From: JAOPZW01 sp036379935
GTDB lineage: Bacteria; Actinomycetota; Thermoleophilia; Solirubrobacterales; Solirubrobacteraceae
Assembly: GCA_036379935.1 (NCBI GenBank)
Contig: DASVFT010000104.1
Span: forward strand, 1-43,547
DNA: 43,547 bases
Direction: 5' to 3'
This document shows positions 1 through 6,922 of the stretch, piece by piece. Made by a program: the position numbers and the translations under genes. The notes beneath the pieces were generated by a model. The model searched no databases. It was given only the letters and a program-made list of their open reading frames with translations, and was not told the DNA's origin. Positions within the stretch are counted from its first letter, which is position 1. The number at the start of each line of letters is the position of its first letter.

Positions 1-142
1 GTGGCTTCGGGCGGCGCGGCTTCTGCATCGCGCCCGCCAGCGTGCGGCGGATGAACTCGGCTTTCGTGAGGCCCTCGTCGGCGGCGCGGCGGGCGAGAGC
101 CTCGTCCAGATCGGGGTCCAGGTAGAGGCTCGTCTTCTTCAC
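1..142 (-). CDS. Ribbon-helix-helix DNA-binding protein (CopG/VapB-like), 5' part only
   Basis: Only the first 47 codons are present; the gene runs off the left edge. The start is GTG at 142, the only usable start because an in-frame TAG lies about eight codons upstream. The N-terminus reads KKTSLYLDPDLDEALARRAADEG followed by an amphipathic helix TKAEFIRRTL: a short beta strand then two helices, as in ribbon-helix-helix antitoxins and repressors, which bind DNA as dimers through the paired strand. The start codon lies inside a perfect 14-bp palindrome, which suggests autorepression. It begins one base after the VKOR stop and may be translationally coupled to it. A toxin partner would lie outside the window, so a toxin-antitoxin role is only an inference. 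Confidence 0.7.
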   Translation of the reverse strand, partial: MKKTSLYLDPDLDEALARRAADEGLTKAEFIRRTLAGAMQKPRRPKP

Positions 143-154
143 CCTACGTAGGGT
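141..154. promoter_or_regulatory. Perfect 14-bp palindrome overlapping the RHH start codon
   Basis: ACCCTACGTAGGGT is fully self-complementary. It covers the stop codon of the VKOR gene and the GTG start of the ribbon-helix-helix gene. RHH repressors usually bind short palindromes at their own promoters, so an autoregulatory operator is a reasonable inference. No protein binding can be shown from sequence. Confidence 0.45.
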
Positions 155-590
155 ATCGCACCTCTATGGCCCGCGGCGTGCGGACCAGGCGCGCGGTCGT
201 GGCCAGGGCCAGCAGCGTCATGATGGTCGCACTGGCCACGCACCATGGGCAGATCGCGTCGATGGTGAAGAGCTCGCGGTAGGTGAGATAGGCGCTGAAC
301 CCGAAGCCGACGAGGGCGATCAGGGCGGCGGCGATGAGCGCCTCCTCACGGCGCACGAGCAGGGCGACGAGGATCGACGCGTAGGCCAACAGGCCGAGCA
401 GGGCCACCGGCACGCCCGCGAGCTTCGACCACTCCGAGCTCTGCACCTTCTCGCAGTCGCCTCCCAGCCCGCACACGGGGCGCAGGCCCTCGTAGTGCAC
501 GTAGGTCAGGTAGGCCGCGACCCCGAGGCCGACGACGGCGAGGACGATCGCAGCTAGGCGCAGGCGGCGATCGGTGCTGTCGGTGCTCAC
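144..590 (-). CDS. Vitamin K epoxide reductase (VKOR) family membrane protein
   Basis: A 148-residue integral membrane protein of the bacterial VKOR family. It is expected to reoxidise a DsbA-like partner at the outer face of the membrane and pass the electrons to quinone. About four hydrophobic segments are visible (roughly residues 11-31, 60-80, 84-103 and 112-132). The family cysteines are present: C40 and C46 in the first extracytoplasmic loop, and the active-site CPWC at 114-117 at the start of the last helix. The GTG start overlaps the stop of the upstream thioredoxin-fold gene by 4 bp (GTGA), so the two are almost certainly co-translated as an oxidative folding pair. There is no fused thioredoxin domain; that role falls to the neighbour. 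Confidence 0.88.
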   Translation of the reverse strand: MSTDSTDRRLRLAAIVLAVVGLGVAAYLTYVHYEGLRPVCGLGGDCEKVQSSEWSKLAGVPVALLGLLAYASILVALLVRREEALIAAALIALVGFGFSAYLTYRELFTIDAICPWCVASATIMTLLALATTARLVRTPRAIEVRYPT

Positions 591-1408
591 GCCTGTCCGA
601 GCAGCCCGTCGATCGCCGACTTGAAGGCGCCGACGTCCGTGGCATCGGCGTCGACGGCGGTGAGCTTGCCGCCGCGCCTGCCGATCAGGATGGTCGGGGT
701 GCCGTCGACGCCGTAGCGATTGGCCAGCGTGTTGGCCGCGGCCAGCGGCTCCTTCGAAGCCTCCGACGTGGCGTACGCGTCGGCCTTGACGGGGTCGACG
801 CCGGCGGCCTTGTAGATCCCGTTCAGGAAGCTCGGCGTCACGTACCCGGAGTTCTCCTCACCCTGGTTGAAGTAGAAGACGTCCGCGAAGTTCCACAGCT
901 TGTCCTGCCGGGCGGCGCCGGCCGCGGCGCGTGCCGCGGTCACGGAATCCGGCCCGAGGAACGACAGCGTGCGCAGCTCCATCCGCACCTTGCCCGTGCG
1001 CACGTAGTCCTGCACGAGCTGCGGCAGCGTCTGCAACGTGTACTCGCGGCAGATCGGGCACTGGAGGTCGGCGAACTCGATCAGCTGCACCGGCGCGCTG
1101 GGGCTGCCGAGGGAGATGTCGTTCTGCGGGATGCCGGCCAGCATCTCGGCCGACTCCTTCTGGCCGGGGATGGCGCCGGCCGACTTCTCCGCGGCTGCCG
1201 GCCGGCTCTTGGCGCCGCCCCCGCCGCCGCCGCTGATGGCGATGGCGGCCACGACGACCGCCGCGGCCACGACGACGAGGGCGAGCAGGGTCGTCAGGCG
1301 GCGCCGGCGCTGGGCCGCCGCCGCGTCCGCGCGCTCGGCCTCGAGGCGTGTCGCCCGGGCCGCGTCGCGCCGCTGGCGCTTGGTCAGGTTCGGTTCTTCG
1401 CTGCTCAT
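587..1408 (-). CDS. Membrane-anchored DsbA-like thioredoxin-fold protein
   Basis: A 273-residue protein with a basic, Arg/Ala-rich cytoplasmic start, one membrane anchor (about residues 38-58), a Gly-rich linker and an extracytoplasmic thioredoxin-fold domain. The redox motif CPIC is at about 117-120, preceded by VQLIEFADLQ. The cis-proline loop GVDGTPTILIG lies near the C-terminus and a helical insertion sits between them, as in DsbA/DsbG-like proteins (Thioredoxin_4). It probably forms or isomerises disulfides in secreted proteins, with the overlapping VKOR gene regenerating it. I place the start at ATG 1408, which has GGGGG just upstream; an in-frame ATG at 1420 would add four residues. 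Confidence 0.87.
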   Translation of the reverse strand: MSSEEPNLTKRQRRDAARATRLEAERADAAAAQRRRRLTTLLALVVVAAAVVVAAIAISGGGGGGAKSRPAAAEKSAGAIPGQKESAEMLAGIPQNDISLGSPSAPVQLIEFADLQCPICREYTLQTLPQLVQDYVRTGKVRMELRTLSFLGPDSVTAARAAAGAARQDKLWNFADVFYFNQGEENSGYVTPSFLNGIYKAAGVDPVKADAYATSEASKEPLAAANTLANRYGVDGTPTILIGRRGGKLTAVDADATDVGAFKSAIDGLLGQA

Positions 1409-1478
1409 GTCTGCCCCCATGGTGCCTCATGACCGGTCAAGCCGGGGTCAGCGGAGGTGCGGGGGGCCAGAACGTGGG

Positions 1479-1892
1479 TCAGTCGGGGCGCCCGAAGCGC
1501 CCGGGGCCGCGCTGGCGGCGGTCCACCTCGAACCACACCCGACAGCCCTTGGTGCGGTCGACGCCCCACCGCGAGGCGAGCGCGCCCAGCAGCCGCAGCC
1601 CATAGCCCTCGCTGCTCACCGTGGCGGGATCGAAACCCACGCCGGGGTCGGCTATCTCCACGCGCGCGAAGTCGTCGTGCAGGCGGGCGAAGAAGACGAT
1701 CCGCTGGTCGGAGCGCAGGCGCGCGTGACGCACCGCGTTGCCCACCACCTCGGTGGACAGCAGGGTCACGGTGTGCTCGATGTCCTCGTGGAGGCCGTGT
1801 GCGTGCAGAGCCCGGCGCGCCAGCCGCGCGGACTCGGGCCGTGGCTCCAGGGCCAGGAGCATCTCCCGCGTGTCAGCGGCGAGCGGCGCCAT
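1479..1892 (-). CDS. Anti-sigma factor-type histidine-kinase-like ATPase (RsbW/SpoIIAB family)
   Basis: A 137-residue GHKL ATPase domain protein. The N-box TEVVGNAVRHA (about 47-57) carries the conserved Asn, the G1 box reads DPGVGFDP (82-89), and GYGLRLL follows as the G2 region. No histidine phosphoacceptor or sensor domain is present, which fits a serine kinase/anti-sigma factor rather than a two-component kinase. The STAS gene ends 29 bp upstream and a sigma factor gene precedes both, giving the order sigma, anti-anti-sigma, anti-sigma. The family works by partner switching: it binds sigma or phosphorylates the STAS protein. Start at ATG 1892; a much longer reading frame upstream is only the opposite frame of the STAS gene. 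Confidence 0.8.
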   Translation of the reverse strand: MAPLAADTREMLLALEPRPESARLARRALHAHGLHEDIEHTVTLLSTEVVGNAVRHARLRSDQRIVFFARLHDDFARVEIADPGVGFDPATVSSEGYGLRLLGALASRWGVDRTKGCRVWFEVDRRQRGPGRFGRPD

Positions 1893-1921
1893 TGTGGAGT
1901 GCTGCCCTGTAGCGGGGACCG

Positions 1922-2269
1922 CTACACGCTTCGCAGCGACCTTGTGTACGTTCGTCGGTCCTCGCTCCCGGCGAGCAATCGGTCGGTGCCGGTGAGCGCC
2001 AGGAGTCGCGCGACGGCGCCCCCGCTGCGACGGTCGACGCGCATCGTGCGGCGCGCAGCCCGGGCGGCGAGCAGGACGCCCAGCGTGGACGGGTCGGCGA
2101 AGGTCGTCGCCTTCAGGTCGACGACGACCTCGCCGTCGGCGCCGGCCAGGGCGCGCGCCAGCGCCGGCGCGGTCGCGACGTCGAGTTCGCCGGCGACCGA
2201 CACGACCGTGCCGGTCTCGGTGCTCCGCACGCCCAGCGAGAAGAAGGGGTCGGACGGCGCGCGCGACAT
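1922..2269 (-). CDS. STAS-domain anti-anti-sigma factor
   Basis: A 115-residue single STAS domain. The core reads GTVVSVAGELDVATAPALARAL, then VVVDLKATTFADPSTLGVLL, the usual order of strands and helix in SpoIIAA/RsbV proteins. The phospho-acceptor region, normally D-S-S-G-L, is D-P-S-T-L here; the serine at the phosphorylated position is kept (S61). It is expected to be phosphorylated by the ATPase encoded just downstream and, when dephosphorylated, to pull that protein off its sigma factor. I chose ATG 2269 because the domain begins about ten residues later; an in-frame start at 2380 would add 37 low-complexity residues and overlap the hairpin at 2339-2368. Confidence 0.82.
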   Translation of the reverse strand: MSRAPSDPFFSLGVRSTETGTVVSVAGELDVATAPALARALAGADGEVVVDLKATTFADPSTLGVLLAARAARRTMRVDRRSGGAVARLLALTGTDRLLAGSEDRRTYTRSLRSV

Positions 2270-2338
2270 CGCCCGCCACCTTAGGGATGGCGCGTAAACG
2301 CTGCCAGATGATGCCGCACTTTGCGGGAGTTGCGCGTC

Positions 2339-2368
2339 CCCCGGCGCGCCTTTGACGGCGCGCCGGGG
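2339..2368 (-). terminator. GC-rich hairpin between sigma and STAS genes
   Basis: Twelve-bp perfect arms (CCCCGGCGCGCC and GGCGCGCCGGGG) enclose the loop TTTGAC. It lies 24 bp past the sigma stop and about 70 bp before the STAS start. There is no U-tract, so it may terminate, attenuate or stabilise the transcript. As the only strong hairpin in this gap, it could lower expression of the anti-sigma pair relative to sigma. Confidence 0.5.
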
Positions 2369-2392
2369 AGGGCGGCCCATGGGGTTAGGGGG

Positions 2393-3253
2393 CTAGGCCG
2401 CCTCGCGCAGGTCGGCCAGATCGTCCATGTCGGCCAGCCGGTTGAGGGCCGAGGACTCGAGCCGCTCGGCCTCGCGCGCGCCGATGCGCAGCTCGCGCTG
2501 CACCTGAGCGCGTGTGCGGGGCTCGCCGGCGGTGCCGAACCGCAGCTCGATGACCTTGCGCTCGTTCTCGGGCAGCCGCTTCAGCGCGGCCCCGATGCGC
2601 TCGGTCACCATCGTCTCGTGGACCTCCTCCTCGGGGGAGGGGGCCTCACCGGCCTGCAGGTCGCCGAGGGTGGCGGAGTCCTCGTCGTCGCCGAGGCGCA
2701 TGTCCAGGCTCGAGGGGTTGCGGTCGACGGCCACGATGGCCTCGACCTCGTCCACGGGCATCTCGACGGCCGCGGCGATCTCGTGGACCTCGGGCTCGCG
2801 CTCGAGCTTGACGGCCAGCTCGTTGCGGGCACGCCCGACCTTGCGCGCCTTCGTGGCGACGTGGGCAGGCAACCTGATCGTGCGACCCGTGTTGTCCAGG
2901 CCGCGCTGGATGGCCTGCCTGATCCACAGCGTCGCGTAGGTCGAGAACCGGAACCCCTTGCGCCAGTCGAACTTCTCGGCGGCGCGAATGAGGCCCAGCA
3001 TGCCCTCCTGCACGAGGTCGTTAAGGGTCAGGCCGTGGCCCTGGTAGCGGCGGGCGATCGAAACCACCAGCCGCAGATTGCAGTTGATCAACCGCTCCTT
3101 GGCGACGAGATCGCCCTTCTCGATGCGCTGCGCGAGCTCGAGCTCCTCTGCGGGACGCAGCAGCCGGAACTGGTTGGCGCGCTGCAGAAGCTGATCGAGA
3201 GCGTCGGCGTGAACGAGCGCCTCGTCTCGGAGGGGGTTCTTCGTGTCGAGCAA
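2393..3253 (-). CDS. Group 2-like sigma-70 factor (regions 1.2-4)
   Basis: A 286-residue RpoD-type sigma factor without the long region 1.1. Region 1.2 (about 5-35) precedes ERLINCNLRLVVSIARRY, DLVQEGMLGLIRA and KGFRFSTYATLWIRQAI (region 2, core binding and -10 recognition), TGRTIRLPAHV (region 3.0), and a region 4 with LPENERKVIELRFG. The 4.2 recognition helix reads IGAREAERLESSAL where principal factors have VSRERVRQIEARAL, so -35 preference may be altered. Start is TTG 3253: an in-frame TAA lies nine codons upstream and no ATG or GTG is available nearby. GGAGG sits only 3 nt before it. A good promoter lies upstream, and STAS and anti-sigma genes follow, suggesting control by partner switching. 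Confidence 0.88.
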   Translation of the reverse strand: MLDTKNPLRDEALVHADALDQLLQRANQFRLLRPAEELELAQRIEKGDLVAKERLINCNLRLVVSIARRYQGHGLTLNDLVQEGMLGLIRAAEKFDWRKGFRFSTYATLWIRQAIQRGLDNTGRTIRLPAHVATKARKVGRARNELAVKLEREPEVHEIAAAVEMPVDEVEAIVAVDRNPSSLDMRLGDDEDSATLGDLQAGEAPSPEEEVHETMVTERIGAALKRLPENERKVIELRFGTAGEPRTRAQVQRELRIGAREAERLESSALNRLADMDDLADLREAA

Positions 3254-3288
3254 GATCCTCCATCTGAAATCCGATTACGACAGTAGGT

Positions 3289-3317
3289 ATTGTAGCCTGA
3301 ATTGGTTGTTCAGGCAA
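3289..3317 (-). promoter_or_regulatory. Sigma-70-type promoter of the sigma factor gene
   Basis: TTGCCT (3312-3317) and TACAAT (3289-3294) are separated by exactly 17 bp on the minus strand, with TACAAT about 35 bp before the TTG start. It is among the best consensus promoters in the window. It implies that the gene is read by the housekeeping enzyme. Confidence 0.6.
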
Positions 3318-3428
3318 CCTCCTGGGGCCGTCGAGCCCCTTCCGGGGCCGTCCTAGCCCCTGAAACGCGGGCGCGCGGCAGAAGATTCGGTGCGCGAACC
3401 CGTGTTCGTACCCTCTTCAGTACTCCTC

Positions 3429-3464
3429 AGGCGCCCGGGCGTTACCCCGGATCTTCGGGCGCGC

Positions 3465-3466
<2 letters not shown>
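3429..3466 (-). terminator. Imperfect hairpin at the 3' end of the GH1 gene
   Basis: AGGCGCCCG pairs with CGGGCGCGCCT (one 2-nt bulge) across an 18-nt loop, touching the GH1 stop codon. There is no U-tract. The remaining bases up to the sigma promoter (3318-3428) show no other structure or gene. Confidence 0.3.
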
Positions 3467-4796
<1,330 letters not shown>

Positions 4797-4842
4797 CCGG
4801 TGCAGGCTATCCCGCCCACGACGCTCGCCTAGCCTTCGGCAC

Positions 4843-5613
4843 ATGGCGCATGAGCTGGGCGTGATCGGGGCGACGCTCCTCGCCTCGGGCGTGGAGTTCG
4901 TCGAGGCGCTGACGATCGTGCTGGCGATGGGCACCACGCGGGGCTGGCGCTCCACGTGGGCCGGCGTGGGCGCCGCGCTCGCGGCGCTGACCGTGGTCAC
5001 GGCGCTGGCCGGCTACGCGCTCGAGCGCTGGCTTCCCGAGGCGCTGCTCCAGCTGGCGGTGGGCACGCTCCTGCTGATCTTCGGCCTCCAGTGGCTGCGC
5101 AAGGCCATCCTGCGCTCGGCCGGGCTGAAGGCCCTGCACGACGAGGACGCGACGTTCCGCGCGGAGGTCGAGGCGGCGCGGGCGGCGGGCGAGGAGCGCC
5201 GGCTCGGCCTGGACTGGTTCGCCTTCGTGGTCAGCTTCAAGGGCGTGTTCCTCGAAGGCCTGGAGATCGTCTTCATCGTGATCAGCTTCGGCCTCAACGG
5301 CGGCTCGATCGCGTTGGCCGTCGTCGGCGCCGCACTGGGCGGCGTCCTCGTGCTCGGCGCGGGGCTGGCGCTGCACCGGCCGCTCGCGCGGGTGCCGGAG
5401 AACACGATCAAGTTCGCGGTGGGGCTGCTGCTGAGCACCTTCGGCACCTTCTGGGCCGTGGAGGGGCTCGGCTGGTTCGGACCCTCGGAGGCGAGCCTGC
5501 ACTGGCCCGGCGGCGACGCCGCCCTGCCGGTGCTCCTGGGCCTGTGGGCGCTGCTGGCCTGGGCGGCGGTCAGGCTGCTGGCCGCGCCGGCGCGGACGTC
5601 GGAGACGGCATGA
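4843..5613 (+). CDS. COG4280-type membrane protein related to FTR1 iron permeases
   Basis: A 256-residue polytopic membrane protein with about seven hydrophobic segments. Two segments carry an ExxE pair: GVEFVEALT (E18, E21) in the first helix and FLEGLEIVF (E138, E141) in the fourth. This resembles the twice-occurring REXXE motif of the iron permease FTR1/EfeU, though the arginine is missing. A charged cytoplasmic loop (about 95-122) separates the two halves, and LLLSTFGTFWAVEG occurs near the end. An iron or other metal transport role is inferred from the motif pair and from the nearby Fur-family regulator; COG4280 itself is only annotated as a predicted membrane protein. It overlaps the next gene by 4 bp (ATGA). 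The gene is divergent from the GH1 enzyme, 46 bp away. Confidence 0.72.
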   Translation: MAHELGVIGATLLASGVEFVEALTIVLAMGTTRGWRSTWAGVGAALAALTVVTALAGYALERWLPEALLQLAVGTLLLIFGLQWLRKAILRSAGLKALHDEDATFRAEVEAARAAGEERRLGLDWFAFVVSFKGVFLEGLEIVFIVISFGLNGGSIALAVVGAALGGVLVLGAGLALHRPLARVPENTIKFAVGLLLSTFGTFWAVEGLGWFGPSEASLHWPGGDAALPVLLGLWALLAWAAVRLLAAPARTSETA

Positions 5614-5834
5614 GGCGGTTGGGGGCCGGCTTCCTGCTCTTCTGGTGGGACTTCATCGTCGGCGACGACTGGCGCATCGCCGCCGGCGTCCTCGTCGTGC
5701 TCGGGGTCGGCGCGCTGCTGGTGGCCGGCGGCGACGCCTCGCAGTCGCTCGTGGCGACGATCATGGCCGCCGGCATCATGCTCGTGGCCATCGGCAGCAT
5801 CGTCACCGCTGCGCTGCGGGCGAGCCGGCGCTGA
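5610..5834 (+). CDS. Small two-helix membrane protein
   Basis: A 74-residue protein beginning MRRLGAGFLLFWWDFIVGDDW, then two hydrophobic helices (about 22-40 and 47-68) separated by a short GGDAS turn, and a basic end. Its ATG overlaps the stop of the COG4280 gene (ATGA), so the two are very likely co-translated and may form one complex. No family is recognised; the Trp/Asp-rich start is the only distinctive feature. Its 3' end overlaps the convergent membrane protein gene by 32 bp. Confidence 0.6.
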   Translation: MRRLGAGFLLFWWDFIVGDDWRIAAGVLVVLGVGALLVAGGDASQSLVATIMAAGIMLVAIGSIVTAALRASRR

Positions 5835-6396
5835 GCCCGCTGTCGGCCACGATCGCGCGGCCCACCCGCCGGAAGGTGTCGAAGATCACGGGCAGCTCGA
5901 GGTAGTCGATCAGGATGGCGACCCAGGCCAGCCAGCCGGGCAGGCTCGAGGCCGCGGCCTGCCCCGCGAGCTCGTTGGTCACGTAGGCGTCGGTGATCCA
6001 GAAGATGTGCAGCCACTGCGAGTTGAGGAAGAGCAGGTAGAGCAGCGGGCGCCACGAGCGCCCGGCGCGCAGCTCGTTGACGTAGACCAGCGAGACCGCC
6101 ATGAGCGCCGGGATCTCCGTGTAGTCCACGAAGAAGATCGCGTACTGGATCGCGCTCGACGGGTGGAAGTAGCTCTCGCCGACGAGGCGAGAGGCGATCG
6201 GGTCGGCGGCGAGCCAATACAGGTGCACGAGCTGCAGGACGAACAGGCCCGATGCGACCGCGACGTTGAGCAGGTAGTGGCGCTCGTACCAGCGCCAGAA
6301 CCGGTTCCACATGCCGCGCGCCATGGAGGGCTGCGCCTGCGGCGTGCGTGCCGGCGCCCGCGTCGGCCGGCCCCAGGTCCTCGATCGCTCCGGCAT
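5803..6396 (-). CDS. Unrecognised membrane protein with internal duplication (LHxxW...DYxExP twice)
   Basis: A 197-residue protein with about four membrane segments (43-64, 83-106, 117-138 and 155-173). I do not recognise its family. The two halves repeat the same signature at a constant offset of 72-73 residues: H58-x-x-W61 with D91-Y-x-E94-x-P96, and H130-x-x-W133 with D164-Y-x-E167-x-P169. Intramembrane His, Asp and Glu repeated with pseudo-twofold symmetry suggest metal or proton handling; this is inference. It is divergent from a Fur-family gene across a short region with iron-box-like sites, and convergent with the FTR1-like pair. Start at ATG 6396 is tentative: in-frame ATGs at 6324 and 6312 would give a more compact N-terminus beginning near MWNRFWRWYERHY. 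Confidence 0.65.
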   Translation of the reverse strand: MPERSRTWGRPTRAPARTPQAQPSMARGMWNRFWRWYERHYLLNVAVASGLFVLQLVHLYWLAADPIASRLVGESYFHPSSAIQYAIFFVDYTEIPALMAVSLVYVNELRAGRSWRPLLYLLFLNSQWLHIFWITDAYVTNELAGQAAASSLPGWLAWVAILIDYLELPVIFDTFRRVGRAIVADSGLSAGSPAAQR

Positions 6397-6402
6397 GCCC
6401 CT

Positions 6403-6430
6403 AGTCTACCCGTTATTTGGAATTGACCAA
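6403..6430 (-). promoter_or_regulatory. Candidate promoter of the duplicated membrane protein
   Basis: On the minus strand TTGGTC (6425-6430) and TAGACT (6403-6408) are 16 bp apart. TAGACT ends six bases before ATG 6396, which would give an almost leaderless mRNA. The same TAGACT hexamer occurs before the tRNA-Glu and HxlR genes in this window. Confidence 0.35.
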
Positions 6431-6431
6431 A

Positions 6432-6450
6432 ATAGGGTGCCCTAACCTAC
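6432..6450. promoter_or_regulatory. Iron-box-like operator 1
   Basis: The core TAGGG-TG-CCCTA (6433-6444) is a perfect inverted repeat. Read on the minus strand, the 19-bp site matches the IdeR/DtxR consensus TTAGGTTAGGCTAACCTAA at about 14 of 19 positions. It lies within the divergent promoter region of the Fur-family gene and the duplicated membrane protein. Whether Fur, a DtxR-type protein or neither binds it cannot be told from sequence. Confidence 0.45.
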
Positions 6451-6466
6451 ACTCAGGAGCACCTAA

Positions 6467-6485
6467 TTAGGCTACCCTGACCAGA
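6467..6485. promoter_or_regulatory. Iron-box-like operator 2, touching the fur start codon
   Basis: TTAGG-CTAC-CCTGA is an imperfect inverted repeat that again fits the IdeR/DtxR-like consensus (about 13 of 19). It ends at the first base of the Fur-family start codon. Its position suggests autoregulation of the regulator. Confidence 0.4.
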
Positions 6486-6922
6486 TGAGCGTCGACGACG
6501 AGGCCGAGCTGAAGGAGCTGCTGCGCGCGCGCGGGATGCGCGTGACCTCGCAGCGCCTGCTCATCCAGCGCGCGCTCCGCGCGCACGCCGGCCACGCGAG
6601 CTCCGAGCAGATCTACGAGCTCGTCGGCTCGGCTTTGCCGGGCATCTCCCAGCAGACCGTCTACAGCACCCTCACCCTGCTCTCCGAGCTGGGCCTCGCG
6701 CGGCGGGTCCCCGTGCCCGGCGGCACGACCCGCTTCGAGGCGCGCGTCGACGACCACCACCACATGATGTGCGAGCGCTGCGGCGCGCTCGAGGACCTCG
6801 ATGCGCGCGTGCCGGTGGCCAAGGCGCTGGAGGCCTCGCGGGCCGCGGGCTTCGCCCCCAGCTCGGCCGCCGTCACCGTGCTCGGCCTGTGCGCGCAGTG
6901 CGCTGCCGTCAAGGCGCCGTAG
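6485..6922 (+). CDS. Fur-family metal-dependent transcriptional regulator
   Basis: A 145-residue Fur/PerR-type repressor. The N-terminal winged helix contains RVTSQRLLIQRAL and the recognition-helix region GISQQTVYSTLTLLSELGLA. The C-terminal dimerisation domain carries the metal ligands HHH (91-93) and two CxxC zinc motifs, C96/C99 and C136/C139. It should sense iron, zinc or peroxide; sequence alone does not separate Fur, Zur and PerR here. The two iron-box-like sites upstream and the linked FTR1-like gene favour iron. A candidate promoter (TTGACC at 6423, TACACT at 6448) has a long 19-bp spacer overlapping operator 1. The 3' end overlaps the convergent FG-GAP gene by 14 bp. Confidence 0.9.
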   Translation: MSVDDEAELKELLRARGMRVTSQRLLIQRALRAHAGHASSEQIYELVGSALPGISQQTVYSTLTLLSELGLARRVPVPGGTTRFEARVDDHHHMMCERCGALEDLDARVPVAKALEASRAAGFAPSSAAVTVLGLCAQCAAVKAP

